NCBI RefSeq assembly: GCF_012163155.1
Contig: NZ_JAAVUN010000001.1
Span: 124,001 to 188,000, forward strand
Reading direction: 5' to 3'
From: Kocuria subflava
GTDB taxonomy: Bacteria > Actinomycetota > Actinomycetes > Actinomycetales > Micrococcaceae
Length of the DNA stretch: 64,000 nt
In this document: positions 20,927-30,000 of the stretch, in pieces
Numbering within the stretch: the first letter of the stretch is position 1
Layout: each line of letters opens with the position of its first letter
Translations under genes and position numbers: made by a program
The notes under the pieces: model-generated
What the model was told of the DNA's origin: nothing
Seen by the model: only the letters and a program-made list of their open reading frames with translations
The model's database searches: none

Positions 20927-21424
20927 TCAGGAGTCAATGTTCCCGGTGCCAGCTTCACCGGGTTCAGATGCTGCGATGCTCACAGCCCACTGATCAATGG
21001 CATCCCAGTCCCTCCAGTCGGCATCCAGGGGAGACTTGACCACCTTGAGGACAGCCTTCTCCGCCAGGTTGAGCTTGCTGGAGTCCACGGCTCCGCGGAA
21101 GTACTGGACCTGGTGAGCGGTGTACTGCTGCAGCTGCGCTCGCAGTTTGGCGTCCAGATGCGGCGATCCACCGGAGACAAAGATGAACACCTCTCTGGAA
21201 TCCAGTTCATCTTGATGCTCGGCCAGAAAATCCACTCCTGAGGCCAGCAGTTTCTGCGTGTAAACAGGCAGGCCGATCACCACACAATCGGCAGAAGCCA
21301 GGTTGGCATCATCCAGGGCTCCAACAGTCACCTGAACGCCTTGTGTGGACAACGTCTCCGCAATTCGTGCGGCGATGTCCGTGGTGGAGCCGTGCTTGCT
21401 CGCGGAGAGGATCAAGGTGCTCAC
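20927..21424 (-). CDS. Flavodoxin-domain protein (HemG/protoporphyrinogen-oxidase-like)
   Basis: 165 residues. The start STLILSASKHGSTTDIAARI matches the FMN phosphate-binding loop of flavodoxins (T/S-x-x-G-x-T), followed by VIGLPVYTQKLLASG and FIFVSGG at the second and third flavin loops. The later YFRGAVD and DWRDWDAIDQW resemble the HemG/menaquinone-dependent protoporphyrinogen oxidase subgroup and related unassigned flavodoxins. GTG start with GGAAAG upstream. A single isolated gene, so its redox partner is unknown. Confidence 0.8.
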   Translation of the reverse strand: MSTLILSASKHGSTTDIAARIAETLSTQGVQVTVGALDDANLASADCVVIGLPVYTQKLLASGVDFLAEHQDELDSREVFIFVSGGSPHLDAKLRAQLQQYTAHQVQYFRGAVDSSKLNLAEKAVLKVVKSPLDADWRDWDAIDQWAVSIAASEPGEAGTGNIDS

Positions 21425-21752
21425 GGGATGCGTCTTTCCGGGGGAGATGACCTGCTGCTACACCAAGCCTATCCACGCCGATCCGGGCACCTTCCCTGCG
21501 CGCAGCAAGTTGCCGCGGGCAGGGTGCGAGGTTGTAGATGGGTGGCCGCGCGTGACAGCGGGTCGCATGGCCCGTGCCGCGTGACAGGCGCAAATACATG
21601 TGGAGTCGTATGCCTGCGCACACAAGTGTGGACGGTTCCGTTTATCGACAGTTTTCCGGTGACGGTGCAGGACAACTTGAGTAGGGTCCTCCGAGGTAAC
21701 GATCCGACAACGATCGTTCCGCCTTCATTTCCAAGAGAACGGGGACCCTCCT

Positions 21753-24569
21753 ATGAAGCCCTCCACACGGATGGCCCGTCTGACCGGAACCGCTGTGCTC
21801 ACCAGTTCTGCCCTGGTTGCATGCGCGGTTCCCATGGGGCCACTCGGCGTGGTGTCCGGGGAAGCTCAGCCTTCCTCCAACGACTCCACCGCCAGCCCTC
21901 AGCCCACCACCCCGCCGGAAGCAACCACGGCGCCCGCAGCAGCTGCGGAGGTGAACACCTCTGGTGAGCGCGTGGATCGACGCGCCCTGGCGCGCAATCT
22001 GCGTGCCGCTTTGGAGCGCCCTCGCGTGGACTGGACCAGCACGTCAGCCCACCACGTGACCCGTGACCGGTGGCAGATCAACCGAGGGACGGTTGATCCA
22101 ACTCCACCCCCGGCTCCGGCACCTTCTCCAGCCCCGGTGACACCGACGACGACCGGTGAGGCACCTGCCACCGAGACTGCGCCGGAGGTTGTTGACACTC
22201 CGGTTCCGGCAGAGGAGCCCCCGGCGGTTGAGGCACCGATCGTGGACTCGCCATCAGTTTCGACCCCACCCGTGGAAACGCCAGTGGTGGAGGCGCCCGC
22301 CGAGCCGGCACCAGAGGCCCCGACACCTGTGGTGGACGTTCCGGCGGCCCAACAACCGGAGATTCAACCGGAAACTGCCGTGGATCCCGTGCCCGCTGAA
22401 CAACCGGAAAGCCCCGTGCGGGAGAGTCCTGCGGCTGAAGCCCCGGCTGAGGTTCCGACTCCTGAAGCACCGAACACTGACGGGCAGGCACCTGAGGCTC
22501 CCGTCACCGAGTCCCCTGTGACTGAAACCCCCACCGTCGCGGATCCACTTGATACGGCGCCGATTGACGCAGCACCCACTGAGTCGGAGCCCAGTGTTGT
22601 GGAGCCGAGTGTTGGGGAGCAGCCCACTGATGCTGTACCGACGGATGGGGCACCCGTCTCAGAGGTCCCGACGGTCGACGAACCGGCGGGGGAAACAGCA
22701 CCGCCGGCGCCGACACCGGAACCCCAGGTGCCCGTGGCACAGCCAGAGACTGACCCGATTCAGGAACCGGTCACCGCGCCGGAGGCCCAGCCCGCTCCTG
22801 TGGCACAGCCTGAACCCACGGTGCAGCCCGAGCCTGAAGTTCAGCCCACACCGGCTCCGGAATCACAGCCTGTGGTCTCCCCGGCGCCGGAAGTTGATCC
22901 CACGCCAGCACCTCAGCCCACACCGACGTCGCAGCCCGCACAGCCGACTGGGACCACTTCCGGAACGAACACCAATGCCGGATCCGGGACCACCGTGCCC
23001 CAAACGCAGACCCCCGTTGTGCCGGTGAGCAACACGGACACCACCCCGGTGTCGACCCCGGAGACCCCGGCACCTGCACAGACCCCGGAAACCGCCACTC
23101 CGGTGCAGGGACCTGAAACGGTGGCACCGGAACCGGCAGTCCCCGAGGCGACAAAGGCCCCGGCACCCACTGAGTCGCCCGTACCCACGGGGGCACCCGC
23201 TCCCACGGAGTCGACCACTACGAACACCACGAACACGGGCAGCAACACCCCTGCCGGACGCGTGGCCTATCTGCACGGTTACCAGCAGGCCCAGGCCATG
23301 TGCCCGGGCGGTTCCATGGTGGGCCTGGTGGACACGGCGATTGTGGCTCCACTGGTGGCATCAGGTGTGCTGGCTGACGGTGACTGCACGTTGGCGGACA
23401 TGAAGGCCGCCAACCCGGGCACCGAGTTCCTGGCGTACTTGAACATTGGTGGCATGCAGGCCATCTCCGGATGGGACAAGGCACCGTTCTACCCCAGTTG
23501 CGTGGATCCCGCCTACGGCGATCAGTACGCCGTGACCCCCAACAACGGCAACGTGGCCACCAACTCCAAGGGCTATGCCGTGTACCCGGCCTTTGACTTC
23601 ATCACCATCGCGGACCAGTCGGAGTCCTACGCAAGGGCTTGCGGTGAGCACGCCGTCGCCATGGTCACCACGGACTCCGTGGTGGGGACCACCGGGGCCG
23701 TTCCGGTGCGGTTCGACGGGATCTTCATGGATGACATGGCCATGTCCCCGGCCCACGGGCAGGACATGGCAGAGATCGGCACATGGGGCCCGTGGGGCTC
23801 CGACGACGCCTACGGCCGCGCCATCCTGCGCACCGTGGACATCATTGCGGATGCCATGGAGGCAGCCGGTCCGGACAAGGTGTTGGCAGGGAACCTGGGC
23901 ATCTATTCGGACAAGCAGAACCAGGTGGCACTGGCCCAGGAGCTTGCTGACAGCGGCAACCTGGACTGGATGATGCGGGAGTTCGTGATCGGCAGCCCCA
24001 CGGGAAGCCAGTTCGGTGCCTTCTACGCGGTGGAGCAGAACGCGGACGTGCTGGCACAGCTGTCCCGTTCCACCCCCGTGGTCATGCACCAGTTCGCGGT
24101 GGATGCCACCACCTCCCCCAGCCTGACCGGCTCGATCGGTGGGCAGTGCCTGGTGGATTCCACGCCGAATACCGCCAGCCTCATGTGGCAGGTGGACCAG
24201 CGCCGCGTCCAGGACATGACCTTGAGCCTGGCCACCGTGCTGACGGGCAAGGAGACCGGCACCAACCTGGACATGGCCATCATGCAGGCACAGCCTGACT
24301 GCCAGGAAACTGCTGCCAACGGATCTTCCGCCTACGAGTCAGTCACGGATGTGTCCTTGGATGAATCGGATCCGTCCGTGGCCGTTCTGCGTGATGCCCT
24401 GAGCAACCCTGACGTGGTGGCCGTGGGGGAGAAGGACACCTGGTACGAGTACTCGGTGTGGCGCCGTGACCTCTCTGACGGTCGTCAGGTCTGGGTGAAC
24501 TACCGGCAGGAGGCTGTGGTGATCGACGGCGTGACCATCCCGGCTCAGACGGGCATCATCACCGGCTGA
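21753..24569 (+). CDS. Lipoprotein with long Pro-rich linker and TIM-barrel glycoside-hydrolase-like domain
   Basis: 938 residues. The N-terminus has a signal peptide ending in a lipobox, LVAC, with Cys24 as the predicted lipidation site. Residues about 113-500 are an extreme Pro/Glu/Val/Thr-rich linker. The C-terminal domain (about 503-938) begins VAYLHGYQQAQAMCPGG and contains the strands FLAYLNIGG (near 565), DGIFMDDMAMSP (near 655), VLAGNLGIYSD and PVVMHQF. Acidic residues at strand ends, such as the Asp-Asp of IFMDDM, resemble GH114/GHL-type putative polysaccharide hydrolases. That assignment is by eye and tentative. The linker suggests the domain is held away from the membrane through the cell wall. 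It is upstream of an LTA-synthase-like gene, separated by a terminator. Confidence 0.7.
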   Translation: MKPSTRMARLTGTAVLTSSALVACAVPMGPLGVVSGEAQPSSNDSTASPQPTTPPEATTAPAAAAEVNTSGERVDRRALARNLRAALERPRVDWTSTSAHHVTRDRWQINRGTVDPTPPPAPAPSPAPVTPTTTGEAPATETAPEVVDTPVPAEEPPAVEAPIVDSPSVSTPPVETPVVEAPAEPAPEAPTPVVDVPAAQQPEIQPETAVDPVPAEQPESPVRESPAAEAPAEVPTPEAPNTDGQAPEAPVTESPVTETPTVADPLDTAPIDAAPTESEPSVVEPSVGEQPTDAVPTDGAPVSEVPTVDEPAGETAPPAPTPEPQVPVAQPETDPIQEPVTAPEAQPAPVAQPEPTVQPEPEVQPTPAPESQPVVSPAPEVDPTPAPQPTPTSQPAQPTGTTSGTNTNAGSGTTVPQTQTPVVPVSNTDTTPVSTPETPAPAQTPETATPVQGPETVAPEPAVPEATKAPAPTESPVPTGAPAPTESTTTNTTNTGSNTPAGRVAYLHGYQQAQAMCPGGSMVGLVDTAIVAPLVASGVLADGDCTLADMKAANPGTEFLAYLNIGGMQAISGWDKAPFYPSCVDPAYGDQYAVTPNNGNVATNSKGYAVYPAFDFITIADQSESYARACGEHAVAMVTTDSVVGTTGAVPVRFDGIFMDDMAMSPAHGQDMAEIGTWGPWGSDDAYGRAILRTVDIIADAMEAAGPDKVLAGNLGIYSDKQNQVALAQELADSGNLDWMMREFVIGSPTGSQFGAFYAVEQNADVLAQLSRSTPVVMHQFAVDATTSPSLTGSIGGQCLVDSTPNTASLMWQVDQRRVQDMTLSLATVLTGKETGTNLDMAIMQAQPDCQETAANGSSAYESVTDVSLDESDPSVAVLRDALSNPDVVAVGEKDTWYEYSVWRRDLSDGRQVWVNYRQEAVVIDGVTIPAQTGIITG

Positions 24570-24580
24570 GCGTGACCGGA

Positions 24581-24658
24581 AAACACGACGGCGCCCGGCG
24601 CGCGGTGCCAGCATCAACCCAACAGTGGGAGCTGGCGCCATGCGCCGGGCGTCTGTTT
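24581..24658 (+). terminator. Long imperfect hairpin after the TIM-barrel lipoprotein gene
   Basis: Segments AAACA, GCGCCCGGCG and GGTGCCAGC on the left pair with GCTGGCGCC, GCGCCGGGC and TGTTT on the right, forming a large G+C-rich stem closed by A-T pairs. It begins 12 bases after the stop codon. Confidence 0.65.
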
Positions 24659-24812
24659 CGCATCTGAGGGTCAGGCGTCCGGATGGGACGTCGTCATCGT
24701 GGTCGGGCTGAGTGCCAGGTGCCGTTGAGCACAAACCCGTGGCGTGGGGCACCGCGGCTGGTAACCTGACCTGCCGCAAAACCATGTGAATTCTCTCTGA
24801 CGGGTATCTGTA

Positions 24813-26738
24813 TTGACCGTGAACACCACCTCCTCGCCTGAGCAGCCCACGCAGGCCGAGCCGAGGATCACCAAACGTCGTCGCCGCGCCACCTGGCGCG
24901 GCGCAGTGCTGGGCACGTTGGTTCTGATTGCTGCCGCCATGTTCAGCGCCGTGTGGCTGCAGTACACGGTGAGCGCACCGGAGGACACTTTCAGCCAGGC
25001 CATGGAAGCTGCCAGGTACCTGGACATGTTGGTGCTCTTTGTGGTGCTGGCATTCGTGTGGGCTGTGCTCGGGCGCCTCTGGTGGACCGTGGGGATCGTG
25101 ATCACCCTGGTGCTGATTGTGGGGGAGATCAACCGCAACAAGGTTGAGCTGCGCCGCGAACCGTTTTTCCCCAGTGACCTGGACTTTGTCACGGAGGCAG
25201 GTTTTGTGCTCTCCATGGTGGAAACCAGTGCCGTGGTCCTGCTGATTGTGGCCGTGGTGGCGGGGGTTGCAGTGATCGTGGGACTGGGGTCACTGGCTGA
25301 CCGCTGGTTCCCGCGTCCCCGGTTGCGTCGCGAAGGCGGTGGTATCAACAAGGGGTTCCTGGCCACCCGCATCGGCATCCTGGTGGTGACCGGCGCGCTG
25401 CTGGTCCATGCCGTCAACTTCAACAATCCGCCCAACATGTGGCGTTCCATGTATGAGGCCAAGGGCCCGGGCTGGACCACCTCCAGCCAGCTGTGGAACT
25501 ACCGAGCCAACGGGTTCATGGGCGGTTTCCTCTACAACATGCCGATTGACCCCATGCTGCAGCCCGATGGCTACAGTGCGCAGACCATGGATGACATCAC
25601 CCAGCGGTATGAGCAGCGGGCAGATGAGATCAATGCGCAGCGTCCCAACACCATGGATGACGTCAACGTGGTGGTGGTGCTCTCCGAGTCCTTCACTGAC
25701 CCTTCCTGGATGGAGGGCTTTGAGCTGGATACCAACCCGGTTCCCAACACCCAGCAGACCATGTCTGAAACCCTGGCGGGCACGGTGTACGCCAATTCCT
25801 TTGGTGGGGGAACTTCCACCATGGAGTTCGAGTCCCTGACGGGGCAGCCTGTGGGCTTGTTCCAACCGCAGGTGACCTCCCCGTTCCAGATGTTTGTCAG
25901 CGAGCACGACACCTACCCCTCCGCGGTGGGCGCCTTCAACGCAACGGGGCACCACACGGTGGCCGCGCACGCCTACAACCTGCACATGTACAAGCGTTCT
26001 GACGTCTACGAAACCTTGGGCTTTGACGAGGTGATTGACGACGCCGCGATGCAGGAGAACATGCGCATTCAGGGCAACCCGTACGTGAGTGACCAGTCGG
26101 CCTACAACGAGGTTCTGTACCAGATGGACAACACGGAAGAACCGTTGTTCATGAATGTGGTGACCATGCAGAACCACGGTCCATACGGCGACTTCTACAC
26201 AAACCCCATTGCTTCAGACATCCAGGATCCGGACACCGCCGCTCAGTACGGGCAGTACGCCCGGGGGTTGTCCCACACTGACACTGCCACCCAGGAGTTC
26301 CTGCAGGAGCTGCGCAACCGCGAGGAAGAAACCGTGGTGGTCTTCTACGGCGATCACCACCCGGGTGTCTACAACGATGACATTCTGGGCCAGAACGTGC
26401 CTGAGGCGCAGGTCCGCACCCCGTTCTTCGTGTGGAACAACAAGACCAATGAGGCACAGAGGGCCCCTGCCGTCACCCCCGCCATGTTCCTGCCCATGAT
26501 CTATGAGGTGGCGGATGCCAAGGTGCCGCCCTACATCGCCCTGCTGGACGATGTCCGGCACACCGTTCCGGTGCCGCAGCACGTGCGGACCCTGAACTTC
26601 CGGGGTGAGTCCATTGACAGGGAAAACCTGGATGAGGCATCCATGCGGGCCTTGGATGACTTGACCATGGTGCAGTACGACTTCTCCACGGGGCAGCGGT
26701 ATTCGGTGGACACCATGTGGCCAGGTGCTGACGACTGA
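24813..26738 (+). CDS. LTA synthase family sulfatase-fold membrane protein
   Basis: 641 residues. An N-terminal membrane region with about four or five helices (roughly 30-210) is followed by an extracellular alkaline-phosphatase-like domain. Candidate metal/catalytic residues match the LtaS pattern: Glu near 291 in LSESF, the nucleophile Thr near 333 in GGGTSTMEFE, and Asp-His near 513 in FYGDHHP. LtaS-like enzymes transfer glycerol-phosphate from phosphatidylglycerol. In actinobacteria the family probably handles lipoglycan or teichoic-like polymers, so the substrate is uncertain. The annotated start is TTG; GTG at 24819 is an alternative. It stands alone between two terminators. Confidence 0.85.
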   Translation: MTVNTTSSPEQPTQAEPRITKRRRRATWRGAVLGTLVLIAAAMFSAVWLQYTVSAPEDTFSQAMEAARYLDMLVLFVVLAFVWAVLGRLWWTVGIVITLVLIVGEINRNKVELRREPFFPSDLDFVTEAGFVLSMVETSAVVLLIVAVVAGVAVIVGLGSLADRWFPRPRLRREGGGINKGFLATRIGILVVTGALLVHAVNFNNPPNMWRSMYEAKGPGWTTSSQLWNYRANGFMGGFLYNMPIDPMLQPDGYSAQTMDDITQRYEQRADEINAQRPNTMDDVNVVVVLSESFTDPSWMEGFELDTNPVPNTQQTMSETLAGTVYANSFGGGTSTMEFESLTGQPVGLFQPQVTSPFQMFVSEHDTYPSAVGAFNATGHHTVAAHAYNLHMYKRSDVYETLGFDEVIDDAAMQENMRIQGNPYVSDQSAYNEVLYQMDNTEEPLFMNVVTMQNHGPYGDFYTNPIASDIQDPDTAAQYGQYARGLSHTDTATQEFLQELRNREEETVVVFYGDHHPGVYNDDILGQNVPEAQVRTPFFVWNNKTNEAQRAPAVTPAMFLPMIYEVADAKVPPYIALLDDVRHTVPVPQHVRTLNFRGESIDRENLDEASMRALDDLTMVQYDFSTGQRYSVDTMWPGADD

Positions 26739-26757
26739 GTCTGATGGCTGCGCCATG

Positions 26758-26800
26758 TGCAACAAGGCCCGCACCGGATTCCGGTGCGGGCCTTGTTGCA
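26758..26800. terminator. Bidirectional terminator-like palindrome
   Basis: Twenty-one-base perfect arms (26758-26778 and 26780-26800), starting TGCAACAAGGCCC, meet around one central base. It separates the converging LTA-synthase-like and TetR genes. Confidence 0.75.
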
Positions 26801-26826
26801 CTTCACGTCCAGGGTAGCGCGATTCC

Positions 26827-27495
26827 TCAGACCGCCACGCTCAGTGCGGGGTGGGGAACCTCCAGGCGAACGGGCGAACCCTGGGCGTCGAACTGTGCGC
26901 CCAGGCCGCGTAGCGCGAACAGCACGGTGGCCTGGACATGCCGCTCATGGGCTGCCCGAGCTTCCTCTGACTGCGCCTCACGGTCTGCGGTGGCGGTGAG
27001 GGAGCTGTGCACCAGACGACCCATCTCCTGCAGGTCACCGTTGGGCAACCATCCGTCCTCGACGGCCTCCTGGAGGATGGCGGTCAGCATGCCGCGCAGC
27101 GCACCCACGTGTTCGCCCAGCTTCTGGAAGTCATCCGGGGAAAGGACCGTGCGCATGGCCGGCCCCGGGGGTAGATGACGCCGGGAGAGGTCATCGATCT
27201 GCGCCCGGACGTAGATTCCCAGCTTGTCCACCGGGTTCTCCACGCCTTCCAGATCACCTTGGAGGTCGGTCATGAACCGTTCGGTTTCATCCAGGGTGTA
27301 AGCCACCAGCAGCTCACCCATGTCCGCAAAGTAGTTGTAGACCGCGGTGCGACCCACCCCGGCCGTTTTGGCCACGTGGGTCATGGTCAGCCCGGTCAGG
27401 CCCTGCGAGTACAGAAGCTGCCCAAAGGCTTCGAGGATCGATCGCTTGGTGTGCTCGCGCTGTTCGGCATTGCTTGCCGCCTGGATTTTTGGCAT
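26827..27495 (-). CDS. TetR-family transcriptional regulator
   Basis: 222 residues. The N-terminal helix-turn-helix reads SILEAFGQLLYSQGLTGLTM then VAKTAGVGRTAVYNYFADMGEL, matching the TetR DNA-binding pattern closely. The remaining helical domain would bind an unknown ligand and form the dimer. ATG start. No adjacent transporter or enzyme is an obvious target: thiD lies upstream on the same strand and the LTA-synthase-like gene converges from the other side. Confidence 0.9.
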   Translation of the reverse strand: MPKIQAASNAEQREHTKRSILEAFGQLLYSQGLTGLTMTHVAKTAGVGRTAVYNYFADMGELLVAYTLDETERFMTDLQGDLEGVENPVDKLGIYVRAQIDDLSRRHLPPGPAMRTVLSPDDFQKLGEHVGALRGMLTAILQEAVEDGWLPNGDLQEMGRLVHSSLTATADREAQSEEARAAHERHVQATVLFALRGLGAQFDAQGSPVRLEVPHPALSVAV

Positions 27496-27547
27496 GACGA
27501 CATCTTAGACGGAGTTGTCACCAAAAACCCTGGGAGTGGGGTGAACG

Positions 27548-28378
27548 TCACCCGATAGCGCGTTCAGCCGCCAGCCCGCCCTGCCACAGAGCATCGAACG
27601 GGGCGTTGGAGGTGATGCGCTGACGGATCCCGGCGGAGACGAACTCCTTGGCCGCCCGTGCAGCTTCAAGGGGGCTCAAGCCCTTGGCCAGTTCTGCCGT
27701 GACGGCAGCAGCCATGGTGCATCCGGCACCGGCCACGGCCACATCTTCCACCTTGGGTGCGGAGAGGATTTCCGTGGTTTCGCCGTCGTGGTAAACGTCC
27801 ACGGCCTCCGGGCCGTCCAAGCGGACGCCGCCCTTGGCCAGCACCACGGCACCGGAGCGTTCGTGGATGCGCTTGGCGGCCTCCTCCAGGTCCTCCACAG
27901 TGGTGATCGAATCCATCCCGGACAGGGAGAGGGACTCGAAGTGGTTGGGGGTCACAAACGTGGCCAACGGCAGGATCTTGGACTTCAGGGCTTCATCCGT
28001 GTCCAGGGCCGCGCCGGGTTCCTGACCCTTGCAGATCAGCACGGGGTCCAGCACCAGGTGCTTGGGCTTGAGCTCCTCCATGGCCTTGGCCACGACGTCG
28101 ATGGTGGCCGGGGTGCCCAACATGCCCAACTTCACGGCGTCCAGGTTGTAGGCAGACGTGGTGGCTTCCAGCTGGTCAGCAATGACCTGGGGGTCAACGG
28201 GGACAAAGCGGTGACCCCAGTCGTTGTTGGGGTCAAAGGACACGATGCAGGTCAGAGCCAGGGACCCGAACACTCCCAGTTCTTGGAAGGTCTTGAGATC
28301 AGCCTGGGCGCCGGCTCCACCGGTCGCCTCGTTTCCGGCAACGGTCAGAGCAAACGGCGGGTTCGTAGAAGTAGTCAT
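27548..28378 (-). CDS. thiD: Hydroxymethylpyrimidine/phosphomethylpyrimidine (or pyridoxine) kinase
   Basis: 276-residue ribokinase-fold enzyme. Motifs are [20 protein letters not shown] at the N-terminus, LDPVLICKG in the middle, and the anion-hole segment [19 protein letters not shown] near the C-terminus. In ThiD the equivalent region is GTGCT, and pyridoxine kinases of the ThiD2 type share the pattern. Phosphorylation of HMP/HMP-P in thiamin synthesis is the more likely role, with pyridoxal kinase activity possible. ATG 28378 has AAGG upstream. It diverges from the YhhQ-type transporter gene, with a 134-base gap. Confidence 0.85.
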   Translation of the reverse strand: MTTSTNPPFALTVAGNEATGGAGAQADLKTFQELGVFGSLALTCIVSFDPNNDWGHRFVPVDPQVIADQLEATTSAYNLDAVKLGMLGTPATIDVVAKAMEELKPKHLVLDPVLICKGQEPGAALDTDEALKSKILPLATFVTPNHFESLSLSGMDSITTVEDLEEAAKRIHERSGAVVLAKGGVRLDGPEAVDVYHDGETTEILSAPKVEDVAVAGAGCTMAAAVTAELAKGLSPLEAARAAKEFVSAGIRQRITSNAPFDALWQGGLAAERAIG

Positions 28379-28512
28379 GGGCCTTATTGTGCTCTGCGGG
28401 TGTTTTTCTGACCAAGACCAGTCGACCAGTTTCGTCACCAGCTGTACGAACCCGTCCCCGGCGCTCTTGCAGGCACCGTCACCGACCCCTCACTGAAGAA
28501 AGCGGAACCACG

Positions 28513-29280
28513 ATGTCCCAAGTTCCTTCCGAATCCGTGTCCGAGCCTGCCTCTGGGCACGCGGGCGCTGTTGCGGCACCCGCGCACACCTCCAGCAACA
28601 CCGCAGCTGCCCGGTTCGCCCCGCGCACCCGAACCGCCTTTGATCTGTTTGTGGCTGCCTATGCCGTGGTGCTGATTCTGTCCAACATCGGCGCCACCAA
28701 GGGCATTGAGATCGGTCCGATCGTGACCGACGGCGGCTTTTTCCTTTTCCCCATCGCCTACGTCCTGGGCGATGTTGTTTCCGAGGTCTGGGGCTTCCGC
28801 GCGGCACGCCGCGCGATCATCACCTCCTTTGCCGCAGCACTGTTTGCCAGCATCTGTTTCTGGATCATCATTGCCTTGCCCTCCGCCTCCTTCTACGAAG
28901 GCCAGGAGGCGTTTGTCCAGGTGCTGGGCCCCGTCCCGCTGATTGTGGCCGGCTCCCTCCTGGGCTTCTTGGTGGGCCAGCTGCTCAACGCCTGGGTCCT
29001 GGTCAAGGTCAAGGAGAAGACCCGTGAAAAGCACCTGTGGGCACGCTTGATCTCCTCCACCCTGGTTGGCCAGTTCGTGGACACCCTGATCTTCTGTGCC
29101 GTGGCCGCACCCATCATCGGCATTCAGACCTTTGGCCAGTTCCTGAACTACGTGATTGTTGGCTACGTGTGGAAATGCTTGGTGGAGGTTCTGGTGATCC
29201 CGGTGACCTACGCCGTCGTGGCCCGGTTGAAGAAAACCGAGCCCTACTGGGACGGCGAGCGGCCTGAAGTCACTGCCTGA
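28513..29280 (+). CDS. yhhQ: YhhQ-family (VUT/DUF165) queuosine precursor transporter
   Basis: 255 residues. A polar ~40-residue N-terminus leads to about six membrane helices. Characteristic segments are ILSNIGATKG, FFLFPIAYVLGDVVSEVWGF, GSLLGFLVGQLLNAW and TLVGQFVDTLIF. These are typical of the VUT family, whose E. coli member YhhQ imports queuosine precursors. A tRNA-guanine transglycosylase gene lies about 3 kb downstream on the other strand, which supports a role in salvaging preQ1 or queuine. ATG 28513 is the start that precedes the polar N-terminus; longer frames run into the intergenic space. Confidence 0.85.
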   Translation: MSQVPSESVSEPASGHAGAVAAPAHTSSNTAAARFAPRTRTAFDLFVAAYAVVLILSNIGATKGIEIGPIVTDGGFFLFPIAYVLGDVVSEVWGFRAARRAIITSFAAALFASICFWIIIALPSASFYEGQEAFVQVLGPVPLIVAGSLLGFLVGQLLNAWVLVKVKEKTREKHLWARLISSTLVGQFVDTLIFCAVAAPIIGIQTFGQFLNYVIVGYVWKCLVEVLVIPVTYAVVARLKKTEPYWDGERPEVTA

Positions 29281-29301
29281 TCAGTGGATTCGACCACTTG
29301 C

Positions 29302-29332
29302 TGACAGCGGGGGATCCGGGTGCGGCTAGTAT
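29302..29332 (+). promoter_or_regulatory. Possible promoter giving a near-leaderless transcript for the DUF4126 gene
   Basis: TGACAG (29302-29307) and TAGTAT (29327-29332) are spaced by 19 bases. The ATG at 29340 is seven bases after the -10-like box, and no ribosome binding site is visible, so translation could start at the mRNA 5' end. Confidence 0.35.
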
Positions 29333-29339
29333 CAGCACC

Positions 29340-29960
29340 ATGGACGCCCTGACCGGCCTTGGCCTTGCATCTTCTGCCGGCCTCAACGCCTGGATCCCCC
29401 TTCTGGTCCTGGGACTTCTGGACCGCTACACCCAGTTTGTTGACCTTGGCCCCAATTTTGCGTGGCTCTCCAACGGGTGGGTGCTCATCATTTTTGCCGT
29501 GCTGTTGGCCCTGGAAGTGGTTGCGGACAAGGTCCCGGCCATCGATTCCGTCAACGACGTCATCCAGACCGTTGTCCGCCCCACCTCCGGTGGCATTGTG
29601 TTCGGGTCCTCCATGACCTCGGACATCGCCGGGCTCACGCTGGGTGGACAGACCGCAACGGTCACGGACCCGGAACAGTTCGTGAGCTCCGGAACCTGGG
29701 TGCCGATTGTGATCGGTGTTCTGCTTGCCCTGCTGGTCCACGGCGTCAAAGCCCTGACCCGGCCTGTGGCCAACACGGTCTCCGCCGGCACCGCCGCTCC
29801 GGTCCTCTCCACGGCGGAGGACGGTGCGGCCGTGCTCCTGTCAGTGGTTGCTGTTTTCCTGCCGGTCCTGGTGCTGCTGGGGTTGGTGGGCTTGGCCATC
29901 GGCGCCTGGTGGCTCTTACGACGACGACGCCGCACGGGCCCGCCGGTTTATTCGGTGTGA
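29340..29960 (+). CDS. DUF4126-family membrane protein
   Basis: 206 residues with about five hydrophobic segments. It opens MDALTGLGLASSAGLNAWIP and then PLLVLGLLDRYT, the start pattern of DUF4126 proteins, then has a LEVVADKVPAIDSVNDVIQT block and a Gly/Ala-rich pair of helices, ending in an Arg-rich cytoplasmic tail. Function of the family is unknown. It follows the YhhQ-type gene by 59 bases on the same strand but may have its own promoter. Confidence 0.8.
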   Translation: MDALTGLGLASSAGLNAWIPLLVLGLLDRYTQFVDLGPNFAWLSNGWVLIIFAVLLALEVVADKVPAIDSVNDVIQTVVRPTSGGIVFGSSMTSDIAGLTLGGQTATVTDPEQFVSSGTWVPIVIGVLLALLVHGVKALTRPVANTVSAGTAAPVLSTAEDGAAVLLSVVAVFLPVLVLLGLVGLAIGAWWLLRRRRRTGPPVYSV

Positions 29961-30000
29961 AGACGTGGCATGCACTGAAATGCTATTAGTGTTACACATC

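Noticed and set aside
28379-28512. preQ1 riboswitch upstream of the YhhQ-type gene
   Set aside because: No sequence resembling the preQ1-I or preQ1-II aptamer core is visible; the gap is short and ordinary.
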